Source: an uncultured Collinsella sp.
Lineage (GTDB): Bacteria > Actinomycetota > Coriobacteriia > Coriobacteriales > Coriobacteriaceae
Assembly: GCA_900754525.1 (NCBI GenBank)
Contig: CAAEDE010000073.1
Location: 1 to 6,456 of the forward strand
DNA: 6,456 bases
Direction: 5' to 3'
Under the pieces are notes generated by a model. That model made no database searches, was not told where the DNA came from, and saw only the letters and a program-made list of their open reading frames with translations. The stretch's first letter is position 1, and each line of letters opens with the position of its first letter. This document shows, in pieces, positions 1 to 6,142 of this stretch. The translations under genes were made by a program, and so were the position numbers.

Positions 1-72
1 CCGCTCGATTGGGACAGGCAAGCCTTCGAGGCCGAGCGCAAAATGGATTCTAAAAAACACCTTGCCAAATAG
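1..72 (+). CDS. 3' end of an unidentified plus-strand gene (partial, cut by the left edge)
   Basis: Frame 1 is open from the window edge for 23 codons and ends at TAG (70-72). The visible tail is hydrophilic and lysine-rich: it begins PLDWDRQAFEAER and ends SKKHLAK, a normal-looking C-terminus. A strong terminator stem starts 12 nt after the stop, the expected place for the end of a transcription unit, and this terminator works in both directions, as between convergent genes. Third codon positions are moderately G/C-rich (about 14 of 23). No domain can be recognised from 23 residues, so no function is given. The alternative is that this is simply non-coding downstream sequence. The main support is the position of the stop relative to the terminator. 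Confidence 0.5.
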   Translation, partial: PLDWDRQAFEAERKMDSKKHLAK

Positions 73-84
73 GAGCGTCAGGAC

Positions 85-129
85 GCAAGAAACCCCCGCC
101 GCACAAAGTGCGCAGCGGGGGTTTCTTGC
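85..129. terminator. Bidirectional intrinsic terminator between convergent genes
   Basis: A perfect 15-bp inverted repeat has arms GCAAGAAACCCCCGC (85-99) and GCGGGGGTTTCTTGC (115-129). Inside it, CGCAC (100-104) and GTGCG (108-112) extend the stem, leaving an AAA loop and a small CA bulge. The GC-rich core is flanked by an A-rich run on one side and a T-rich run (TTTCTT) on the other, so RNA from either strand forms a GC stem followed by a U-rich tail. It lies 57 nt after the oppF stop on the minus strand and 12 nt after the stop of the partial plus-strand gene, so it probably ends both transcripts. Confidence 0.93.
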
Positions 130-186
130 ATGTCCGAGGACGTTCTGAAAAGCAACACCAGGGCGGGCCCGGACGAGAACAACCGG

Positions 187-1215
187 CTACAGGTCGATGT
201 GCGATTCCTTGATCGGGAACGGCTCCGCGAAGTGGCACGCGCAGCAGTGGCCCGGGGCAACTTCCTTAAACTCAGGCAGCTTCTCGGAGCAGATGCCCTG
301 AGCGATCGGGCAGCGCGTGTGGAAACGGCAGCCGGTCGGCGGATCCAGCGGCGACGGCGGATCGCCAGCGAGGATAATGCGCTTGCGGGTCTTCTGGATA
401 TCAGGATCGGGAACCGGCACGGCAGACAGCAGCGACTGCGTGTACGGATGGTGGGGCTCGCTATAGAGCGTCTTCCAGTCCGAAACCTCGACCATCTTAC
501 CCAGATACATAACGGCAACACGATCGGAGATGTGCTGCACGACGGACAGGTCGTGGGCGATAAACAGATATGCGGTACCGAACTTGTCCTGCAGTTCCTT
601 GAGCAGGTTCAGAACTTGGGCCTGAATGGACACATCCAGAGCGGAAACTGGCTCGTCGCAGATAATCAGCTTGGGCTTCAGCGCAAATGCACGGGCAATG
701 CCGACACGCTGACGCTGACCGCCGGAAAACTCATGAGGATAGCGGTTAATGTGCTCGGGGTTCAGTCCGACAACATCGAGAAGCTCGCGGACACGCTCAA
801 TGCGCTCCTCCTTGGTGCCCACGCCGTGAATGGTCATGGGCTCGGAGACGATCTCACCGATAGTCATACGAGGATTGAGCGAAGCATAAGGATCCTGGAA
901 AATAAACTGCATCTCGCGACGCATATCCTTGATCTCGTGCTTGCTCATCTCGGCAACGTCTTTGCCCTGGAAGAACACTTTGCCGGCCGTCGGCTTGGTG
1001 AGGCGCATGATGGTACGGCCCGTGGTGGACTTACCGCAACCGGACTCGCCGACCAGACCAAAGGTCTCGCCAGGATAGATCTCGAACGAAATGTCGTTCA
1101 CAGCAGAGACGACGCGCTTGGAAAAACGCTTGGCGAACATGCCGGACTCTGCAGGGAACTCCTTAGAGAGGTGCTCGACCTTCAGCAGCGGAGTGCGCTC
1201 GTTATTGTCTGCCAT
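187..1215 (-). CDS. oppF: Oligopeptide/dipeptide ABC transporter ATP-binding protein OppF
   Basis: This 342-residue cytoplasmic ATPase is one of the two nucleotide-binding subunits that power peptide import through OppBC. All ABC motifs are present: Walker A GESGCGKST (56-64), Q-loop Gln107 in FIFQDP, signature FSGGQRQR (163-170), Walker B LIICDEP with catalytic Glu188, D-loop SALD (191-194) and H-loop His221. The C-terminal oligopeptide/dipeptide transporter domain carries Cys296, Cys302, Cys309 and Cys327 in the pattern GCxFHxRCP...C...AC. In related importers this pattern binds a [4Fe-4S] cluster. An extra Cys324-Cys325 pair lies just before the last one. The N-terminal segment FAKRFSKRVVSAV is typical of OppF rather than OppD. 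The ATG abuts the oppD TAA with no gap. Its ribosome site AAGGGAGG (1226-1233) lies inside oppD, 10 nt upstream. It is the last gene of the operon, ending at TAG (187-189). Peptide-length preference (Opp versus Dpp) cannot be told from sequence. Confidence 0.95.
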   Translation of the reverse strand: MADNNERTPLLKVEHLSKEFPAESGMFAKRFSKRVVSAVNDISFEIYPGETFGLVGESGCGKSTTGRTIMRLTKPTAGKVFFQGKDVAEMSKHEIKDMRREMQFIFQDPYASLNPRMTIGEIVSEPMTIHGVGTKEERIERVRELLDVVGLNPEHINRYPHEFSGGQRQRVGIARAFALKPKLIICDEPVSALDVSIQAQVLNLLKELQDKFGTAYLFIAHDLSVVQHISDRVAVMYLGKMVEVSDWKTLYSEPHHPYTQSLLSAVPVPDPDIQKTRKRIILAGDPPSPLDPPTGCRFHTRCPIAQGICSEKLPEFKEVAPGHCCACHFAEPFPIKESHIDL

Positions 1216-2307
1216 TTACGCCTCGCCTCCCTTCTTGGAATCCTTGCGCGTACGGGACGTCTCGGGAGCGTTCTTGAGGAACTCGGGGTCACCGGAGTAG
1301 TGGCACGCAGAGTAGTGACCAGACTCGGTGACAACGCGCTCGGGGCGCTGCTTGCGGCACTTATCGGTCGCATAGGGGCAACGAGGCGAGAACACGCAGC
1401 CCTCGGGCAGGTTCATGAGCGAAGGCGGGTTGCCGTGAATCGGCGTGAGCGGCTTCTTCTCATCGATGGCCTGCTCCGGGATGGAGCGGATAAGGCCCCA
1501 GGTATAGGGGTGACGGCTCTCGTAGAAGATTTCCTCAGCAGTACCGAACTCGACGGGACGGCCAGCGTACATAACCATGATCTTGTCGGCCATATCGGCG
1601 ACGACGCCCAGGTCATGGGTGATCATGATGATGGCGTTGCCGTTCTTCTCCTGCATTTCCTGCATAAGCTCAATAATCTGAGCCTGAATGGTAACGTCCA
1701 GGGCAGTCGTGGGCTCGTCGGCAATCAGAATATCGGGATCGCAGGCAAGAGCCATGGCAATCATGACGCGCTGACGCATACCGCCAGAGAACTGGTGCGG
1801 ATACTCATTGACGCGCTTCTCGGGCTCGGGAATACCAACGAGGTCCAAAAGCTCGGTGGCACGCTTGAGCGCCTCCTGCTTGGAGTAGCCGCGGTGCAGA
1901 CGAAGGCCCTCGCCCACCTGTTTGCCGATCTTATAGACCGGGTTCAAGGAAGTCATAGGATCCTGGAAGATCATCGCGATATCGTTACCGCGAATGTGCT
2001 GCATCTCTTCCTCGGTCATCTCGAGGATGGAGCGGCCGCGATAGCGAACGTCACCGCCCTCGATCTTTCCCGGAGGCATCGAGATAAGGCCCATGATGGT
2101 CATGGCGGTCACGGACTTACCGGAGCCGGATTCACCGACGACTCCCAGGGTCTCGCCGCGATCGAGCGTGTAGGAGACACCGTCGACAGCGCGAACGACG
2201 CCATCCTCGGTGTGGAAATACATCTTAAGGTCATCGACCTCGAGCAGATGCTGGCCCTCGGGAACCGGCTGGTCCTTCAGGTCCACATAGTTCTTGTTCT
2301 TCTTCAT
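1216..2307 (-). CDS. oppD: Oligopeptide/dipeptide ABC transporter ATP-binding protein OppD
   Basis: This 363-residue cytoplasmic ATPase is the partner of OppF and is clearly paralogous to it. Motifs seen: Walker A GESGSGKSV (58-66), Q-loop Gln115 in MIFQDP, signature FSGGMRQR (173-180), Walker B ILIADEP with Glu198, D-loop TALD (201-204) and H-loop His231. The C-terminal domain has Cys304, Cys310, Cys317 and Cys335, the same four-cysteine pattern as OppF. A lysine/arginine-rich tail (about 351-363) follows. Both ATP sites look competent, with no degenerate partner visible. The ATG at 2307 is chosen because AAGGA (2317-2321 on the minus strand) sits 9 nt upstream, within the end of oppC, and the oppC stop is only 2 nt away, implying translational coupling. 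The TAA stop (1216-1218) is immediately followed, in the same frame, by the oppF ATG. Opp versus Dpp specificity cannot be decided. Confidence 0.95.
   Translation of the reverse strand: MKKNKNYVDLKDQPVPEGQHLLEVDDLKMYFHTEDGVVRAVDGVSYTLDRGETLGVVGESGSGKSVTAMTIMGLISMPPGKIEGGDVRYRGRSILEMTEEEMQHIRGNDIAMIFQDPMTSLNPVYKIGKQVGEGLRLHRGYSKQEALKRATELLDLVGIPEPEKRVNEYPHQFSGGMRQRVMIAMALACDPDILIADEPTTALDVTIQAQIIELMQEMQEKNGNAIIMITHDLGVVADMADKIMVMYAGRPVEFGTAEEIFYESRHPYTWGLIRSIPEQAIDEKKPLTPIHGNPPSLMNLPEGCVFSPRCPYATDKCRKQRPERVVTESGHYSACHYSGDPEFLKNAPETSRTRKDSKKGGEA
1226..1233 (-). promoter_or_regulatory. Ribosome binding site of oppF, inside oppD
   Basis: Minus-strand AAGGGAGG lies 10 nt before the oppF ATG and within the last codons of oppD. 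Because the two genes have no gap, this strong site decides the oppF start. It also means ribosomes finishing oppD could reinitiate directly on oppF. Confidence 0.75.
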
Positions 2308-2309
2308 CC

Positions 2310-3245
2310 TTATGCGTCCTTCATCTTGACGTCGAGGGCGTCGCGCAGACCGTCACCCAGCAGGGTGAAGGCGAGCACCGTCGAGAGAATTGCCAGACCG
2401 GGCATGATCATCATCCAGGGAGCGGTCAGAAGATACTGCTGACCGTCCTGAATCATGGAGCCCCACGAAGGCGTAGGCGGAATAACGCCCATGCCGAGGA
2501 AGGACAGAGCGGACTCGGTCAGGATGGCGCCACCAATGTTCATGGTCGCGTAGACCACGATGGAGGCGACGGAGTTCGGGAAGATGTGACGCACTACGAT
2601 ACGAGCATCAGATGCACCCATCGCGCGCGCAGCGTCAACATAGTCGTTTTCCTTGACCGTCAGGATCGCGGATCGGAAGACGCGCGCAATCGAAGGCCAG
2701 CCGAGAATACCGATGGCGATAAAGACGTTCTGAAGACCACGGCCGATAACGGCGATCATGGCGACAACGAACAGCACGTACGGGAACGCCAGGAAGATGT
2801 CCGCACAGCGCATGATGATCGTATCCCAGATCCCGCCGTAGAAACCGGCCAGAGCACCCATGACCAGACCGATCACCGTGGAGATCGCGGTGGCCATAAT
2901 GCCGACGGACAGCGAAACGCGTGCACCGTAGATAACGCGGACGAGAATGTCGCGACCAAGGGCGTCGGTGCCAAACGGGTGCTCTGCACACGGAGCCAAC
3001 AGCGACGTCTCGGCCATGGTGGTCGAGTCGGAAGCCGTCGGCGAACCGAGCCAGGGCTTAGCCCACAGATCTGCGGTCAGGGCAACCAAAACGACGATGA
3101 TGATCCAGCAGACACCGATAACGGCGAGCTTGTTCTTGCGAAGACGCTTAAAAGCGTCGCCCCACAGCGTGCGGGACTTGGCGGGAGCAGATGCGGCCTT
3201 CGTGGCGGTAGCCTGCTCCTGAGACTGAGAATCAGTTTCCTGCAT
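2310..3245 (-). CDS. oppC: Oligopeptide/dipeptide ABC transporter permease OppC
   Basis: This 311-residue inner-membrane permease forms the translocation channel with OppB. A soluble, Ser/Ala/Thr/Gln-rich N-terminus (about 1-35) precedes the first membrane segment (about 40-59, KLAVIGVCWIII...). Next comes an outer loop ending in HPFGTDALGRD (89-99), the classic OppC signature leading into the transport domain. Further hydrophobic segments lie near 112-136, 150-168, 172-186, 225-248 and 278-298. The EAA coupling loop, which contacts the ATPases, is DYVDAARAMGASDARIV (201-217) followed by HIFPN. The FLGMGVIPPTPSWG stretch (249-262) is also typical of the family. Length matches the family norm. 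The ATG follows a strong AAGGGAGGT site 7 nt upstream. The TAA stop is 2 nt before the oppD start. Confidence 0.95.
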   Translation of the reverse strand: MQETDSQSQEQATATKAASAPAKSRTLWGDAFKRLRKNKLAVIGVCWIIIVVLVALTADLWAKPWLGSPTASDSTTMAETSLLAPCAEHPFGTDALGRDILVRVIYGARVSLSVGIMATAISTVIGLVMGALAGFYGGIWDTIIMRCADIFLAFPYVLFVVAMIAVIGRGLQNVFIAIGILGWPSIARVFRSAILTVKENDYVDAARAMGASDARIVVRHIFPNSVASIVVYATMNIGGAILTESALSFLGMGVIPPTPSWGSMIQDGQQYLLTAPWMMIMPGLAILSTVLAFTLLGDGLRDALDVKMKDA

Positions 3246-3252
3246 GAGACGT

Positions 3253-3261
3253 ACCTCCCTT
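3253..3261 (-). promoter_or_regulatory. Ribosome binding site of oppC, overlapping the oppB stop codon
   Basis: Minus-strand AAGGGAGGT lies 7 nt before the oppC ATG. Its first two bases are part of the oppB TAA stop, so a ribosome terminating on oppB is positioned directly over the oppC initiation site. This supports coupled, near-equal synthesis of the two permease subunits and fixes the oppC start. Confidence 0.8.
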
Positions 3262-4297
3262 AGGCCTTATCCGACGGACCGCCAAGGCGGATGCGCGGGT
3301 CGAGGAATGCATAGCTAATGTCGACGAGCAGGTTAATCACCATGACGACGACGACGATGAGCGTAACGCCGCCCATAACGATGGGCCAGTCACGCATGCT
3401 AATGGCGCGATAGACCTCATAGCCGATACCGGGCCAGTTAAAAACCGTCTCGGTCAGGATGGCGCCCGAAAGCATGCCACCAAAGTCGACACCAATATAG
3501 GTAACGACGGGGATGAGTGCATTCTTAAGCGCATGCTTGACGATGATCGCGCGATTGGAGAGACCCTTGGCCTTTGCCGTACGGATGTAATCCTGGTTCA
3601 TGACGTCAAGCAGCTGCGAGCGCATAATGCGGGCGGCATAAGCGGTCGAAACCGAAGCCAGCGTAATGGTCGGAAGCACATAGTGCATCCAATCCTGATA
3701 CTGAGAGCTGGAACCGCCGGCACCCGAGATCGGCATGGAGATTGCACCGCCCGTAGCGTCCTTGAGGATGACGCCAAAGAACAGCTGCAGCAACATACCG
3801 AGCCAGAAGGCCGGGACCGCAACGAGGATCGACGTGGTGAGCGTTACCAAAATATCCCAGAAGGAATAACGCTTTACCGCCGAAATGATACCCGCACCGA
3901 TACCCATGATTGCCTCGAGCACGATGGCGCACGCGGCAAGTTTGACCGTATACGGATACTTCTGGGCAAAGATTTCCGTAACCGGCAGCTTGCGCTGATA
4001 CGAATTGCCCAGATCGCCATGAAGCAGGCCGTTCATGTAATACAAGTAACGGTCCACGAGCGACGTTTGAACGGGGTCGCCGTTCTCGTCAAGGATCGCG
4101 TTGCCGTCCTCGTCCGACTGGACCAGGTGATAGCGGACGCGAAGCTGAAGCTCCACCTCGGGGGACAGAGCCTTGTCTCCACCGATCAGCTTGATCGGAT
4201 CTCCCGGCACGATATTCTGAAGGGCGAACAGAATCAGCGTAACGCCCAAAAATACCGGGATGAACTGAAGCACACGTTTAACGATGTACTTACCCAT
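3260..4297 (-). CDS. oppB: Oligopeptide/dipeptide ABC transporter permease OppB
   Basis: This 345-residue inner-membrane permease pairs with OppC. The N-terminus MGKYIVKRVLQFIPVFLGV is a textbook OppB/DppB start, with membrane segment 1 at about 9-29 followed by the conserved PGDP (31-34). A large outer loop (about 30-115) contains GLLHGDLGNSY (90-100). Later membrane segments are near 117-140, 149-178, 206-226, 258-284 and 306-328. The EAA loop that docks the ATPase is DYIRTAKAKGLSNRAIIVKH (236-255), and the C-terminus LDPRIRLGG is typical. It is about 40 residues longer than E. coli OppB, owing to an acidic insertion around 61-75 and a Gly/Ser-rich stretch around 180-203. The ATG at 4297 has AGGGGAG (4302-4308) only 4 nt upstream, partly covered by a small hairpin. 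It is separated from oppA by 156 nt. Confidence 0.95.
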   Translation of the reverse strand: MGKYIVKRVLQFIPVFLGVTLILFALQNIVPGDPIKLIGGDKALSPEVELQLRVRYHLVQSDEDGNAILDENGDPVQTSLVDRYLYYMNGLLHGDLGNSYQRKLPVTEIFAQKYPYTVKLAACAIVLEAIMGIGAGIISAVKRYSFWDILVTLTTSILVAVPAFWLGMLLQLFFGVILKDATGGAISMPISGAGGSSSQYQDWMHYVLPTITLASVSTAYAARIMRSQLLDVMNQDYIRTAKAKGLSNRAIIVKHALKNALIPVVTYIGVDFGGMLSGAILTETVFNWPGIGYEVYRAISMRDWPIVMGGVTLIVVVVMVINLLVDISYAFLDPRIRLGGPSDKA

Positions 4298-4301
4298 ACC
4301 A

Positions 4302-4316
4302 CTCCCCTATCTAGGG
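4302..4316 (-). promoter_or_regulatory. oppB ribosome binding site with an overlapping small hairpin
   Basis: The only good Shine-Dalgarno sequence before oppB is minus-strand AGGGGAG (4302-4308), at a short 4-nt spacing. Just upstream, CCCTA (minus strand) can pair with TAGGG, which includes the start of that site: in RNA a CCCU stem base-pairs with AGGG across an AGAU tetraloop. The pairing would partly hide the site and lower oppB translation. The structure is only about 4-5 bp, so its effect is inferred. Confidence 0.45.
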
Positions 4317-4327
4317 ATTAACCTAAA

Positions 4328-4357
4328 TGGGATGCCGATCGCCAGACCGGCATCCCA
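4328..4357 (-). terminator. Strong hairpin in the oppA-oppB spacer, likely partial terminator or RNA-stabilising element
   Basis: On the minus strand TGGGATGCCG (4357-4348) pairs perfectly with CGGCATCCCA (4337-4328). The loop sequence GTCTGGCGAT closes further through G-U, U-A and C-G pairs, giving a 13-bp stem with a UGGC tetraloop. It is followed by TTTAGGTTAA, a weak U-rich tail, so full termination is unlikely and read-through into oppB is expected. The position after a highly expressed binding-protein gene and before its permease genes fits a partial terminator or a 3'-end protector that keeps OppA in excess. The plus strand has no T run after the stem, so the element is oriented with the operon. 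Confidence 0.65.
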
Positions 4358-4388
4358 AAATTACCATCAGCCAGTTTACCCCAGGTTA

Positions 4389-4408
4389 GGGAGAACTGTA
4401 TGTTTCCC
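4389..4408 (-). other. Second spacer hairpin downstream of oppA
   Basis: GGGA (4389-4392) pairs with TCCC (4405-4408) and AAC (4394-4396) with GTT (4402-4404), with one bulged G (4393) and a 5-nt loop. This seven-pair stem lies between oppA and the stronger hairpin at 4328-4357. No U run follows it. It may stabilise the oppA message end, but this is inferred from position only. Confidence 0.35.
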
Positions 4409-4409
4409 A

Positions 4410-4437
4410 TGAGGTCTACGTAAATACTTGACCCTCA
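4410..4437 (-). other. First spacer hairpin, just after the oppA stop
   Basis: TGAGG (4410-4414) pairs with CCTCA (4433-4437) and TC (4415-4416) with GA (4430-4431), with one bulged C (4432) and a 13-nt loop. It begins about 17 nt after the oppA stop codon. It is weaker than the hairpin at 4328-4357 and could be chance on its own, but it forms a series with the two structures that follow. Confidence 0.3.
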
Positions 4438-4453
4438 CGGAAGCTGCAAACTC

Positions 4454-6130
4454 TTAGGCGAGCTCAGCGGTACCCAGCTCGGCGTGCTTCTGCGGATCGA
4501 CATAGAGGTGCTTGATGCGATCGGAGCCGACGATGGTGTGCGTGTAGAACATCACCGGGATGACCGGGCAGTCGGCAGCGACCATAGCGTCGGCCTCCTG
4601 CATCTTAGCAACGCGCTCTTCGTCGTCAACCGTGGTGCGAGCCTCGTTGACCTTGGCGTCGAACTCGGGGTTGTTGTAACCGGAGCGGTTGTCGCCACCG
4701 AGGGAGTCGGAGTGGAACAGCGGATACAGGAAGTTGTCCATAATCGGGTAGTCGGCAATCCAACCCAGACGACCGAACTGATAGTTAAAGTTCTGGTACT
4801 GCTCGAGCAAGGCAGACCACTCAGGGGTATCGGAGACAGCGGTAACGCCAACCTTGGCGAGGTCACCGATGATGGACTCCATGATCTCCTTGTGGCCACC
4901 ATCCTGGTTGTAGGAAAGGGTCACGTTAATGCCACGATCGCCGTTAGCGCCAGCGGGAGCAACCTTGTCGAGGTACTCGTTAGCCTTGTCGACGTCGTAG
5001 GCGCAGAACTCCCATGCGCCCTCCTTGTAGCCATCGATGCCCGGAGGAACAATGCCGTCGGCGGGGGTACGGGTACCCTTGAAGATAGTCTTGCAGATGG
5101 CCTCACGGTTGATGGCCAGGGAGATACCCCTGCGCAGGTCGGCGTTGTTGAACGGCTCGGCCGTGTTGTTGCAGGTCAGGTAGTAGGTGGAAGGCTCGGA
5201 GCCGAGCAGCATGCGCTCGCCGTCACCCATGGTGTAGCCGTCCTTGGACACGCCGCGATCCTTCTTGGCGGCGTCGATCTGAGCAACGGGAACGTCACAG
5301 ACATCGAGGTTACCGGCCTGGAACTCCTTGTAAGCGGTCTCCATGTCCTTGATGACCTGGAAGTGGATGCCATCGATCTTGGCCTTGTCGCCATAGTAAT
5401 CGTCGAACTTCTTGAGGTTGATCTCCTGACCATCCTCCCACTTGCCGTCCATCATGAACGGGCCGTTACCGACCGGTGCAAGGTAGAAGCTCTTGGCATC
5501 GGACTCGGCGCACTCGGGAACCGGGGCCAGAGCCGGGTGAGAGGCGACGAAGGGGAAGTCGGCGTAAGCGGAAGACAGCTTGACGACGAGGGTCTCATCG
5601 TCGGGGCAAGTAACACCGCTGAGCTCGGTAGCGTTACCGGCAAGCAGGTCGTCATAGCCCTCGACCATGGAAAGGTGATAGGAGACCTCGGAAGGGCCGT
5701 ACTCGGTAGCGATGGCCGACTTGGTGTTGACCAGACGCTCCCAACCGAGCTTGAAGGACTTGGAGGTAACGTCGTCACCGTTGTGGAACTTGGCCTTCTT
5801 GATCTTGAAGGTGAACTCGGTGGCGTCGTCGTTGGCCTCGAAGGACTCGCAAGCCAGCGGAACGATCTCGCCCTTCTCGGCGTCATAAGAGGTCAGAGCG
5901 TCAAAGAGCTGGTACTCGACCTGAGTGCCCTGGTCCTCCTGGACATTGTAGGGGTCGATGCAGACCGGGTTGTTGATGTAGAAGTTCAGCGTCGAACCGG
6001 ACTCAGAACCGGAAGTGTCGCCGCCCTTCTTGCCGCATGCGGCAAGAAAAGCCATGGAGCTCGCAGCGAGGGTGCCGCCAACAAAGGCGCGACGACCCAT
6101 AACGGGCTGGTGGAACATAGAATCAGCCAT
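4454..6130 (-). CDS. oppA: Peptide ABC transporter substrate-binding lipoprotein OppA (SBP family 5)
   Basis: This 558-residue extracytoplasmic peptide-binding protein is anchored by a lipid and delivers peptides to OppBC. The signal peptide has a positively charged GRRAFVGG segment (12-19), a hydrophobic core (about 15-31) and lipobox LAAC with lipidated Cys32, followed by a Gly/Ser/Asp-rich linker (about 36-47). Family-5 landmarks include GNGPFMMDGKWEDGQ (221-235), an LRRGISLAINREAI helix (332-345), IVPPGIDGY (360-368), GWIADYPIMDNFLYPLFHS (456-474) and YNNPEFDAKVNEA (485-497). Length is normal for the family. The first ATG is chosen because AAGGAGG (6136-6142) sits 5 nt upstream; Met5 and Met11 are alternatives without such a site. 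The twin arginine suggests a possible Tat route. The mature protein has nine further cysteines (57, 94, 175, 207, 278, 320, 346, 376, 521), which is many for a binding protein. Ligand range is not predictable; oligopeptides are most likely given the linked operon. Confidence 0.95.
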   Translation of the reverse strand: MADSMFHQPVMGRRAFVGGTLAASSMAFLAACGKKGGDTSGSESGSTLNFYINNPVCIDPYNVQEDQGTQVEYQLFDALTSYDAEKGEIVPLACESFEANDDATEFTFKIKKAKFHNGDDVTSKSFKLGWERLVNTKSAIATEYGPSEVSYHLSMVEGYDDLLAGNATELSGVTCPDDETLVVKLSSAYADFPFVASHPALAPVPECAESDAKSFYLAPVGNGPFMMDGKWEDGQEINLKKFDDYYGDKAKIDGIHFQVIKDMETAYKEFQAGNLDVCDVPVAQIDAAKKDRGVSKDGYTMGDGERMLLGSEPSTYYLTCNNTAEPFNNADLRRGISLAINREAICKTIFKGTRTPADGIVPPGIDGYKEGAWEFCAYDVDKANEYLDKVAPAGANGDRGINVTLSYNQDGGHKEIMESIIGDLAKVGVTAVSDTPEWSALLEQYQNFNYQFGRLGWIADYPIMDNFLYPLFHSDSLGGDNRSGYNNPEFDAKVNEARTTVDDEERVAKMQEADAMVAADCPVIPVMFYTHTIVGSDRIKHLYVDPQKHAELGTAELA

Positions 6131-6135
6131 GCCAT

Positions 6136-6142
6136 CCTCCTT
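6136..6142 (-). promoter_or_regulatory. Ribosome binding site of oppA
   Basis: Minus-strand AAGGAGG is a full consensus Shine-Dalgarno 5 nt before the oppA ATG. It decides the start among three nearby in-frame ATG codons (residues 1, 5 and 11). It is the best match to consensus among the five genes, in keeping with high OppA output. Confidence 0.85.

Noticed and set aside
50..238. Minus-strand open frame of 62 codons beyond the oppF stop
   Set aside because: It runs straight through the terminator stem and overlaps the oppF 3' end, and its product is low-complexity Pro/Arg/Cys-rich.
130..2442. Plus-strand open frame of 770 codons antisense to oppF and oppD, and into oppC
   Set aside because: It is the complement of two well-defined ABC ATPase genes with G/C-rich third positions, which suppress stops on the opposite strand. 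It stays open across both because oppD and oppF share a frame. Its apparent internal repeat only mirrors the OppD/OppF homology, and it starts inside the terminator stem.
4073..4117. EF-hand calcium site in OppB
   Set aside because: The acidic insertion has the right residues but not the 12-residue spacing of an EF-hand, so it is reported only as an acidic insertion.
2586..4321. Plus-strand open frames antisense to oppC (2586-3263) and oppB (3533-4321)
   Set aside because: Their products are charged, Arg/Asp/His-rich and lack domains, the usual look of the reverse of membrane-protein genes.
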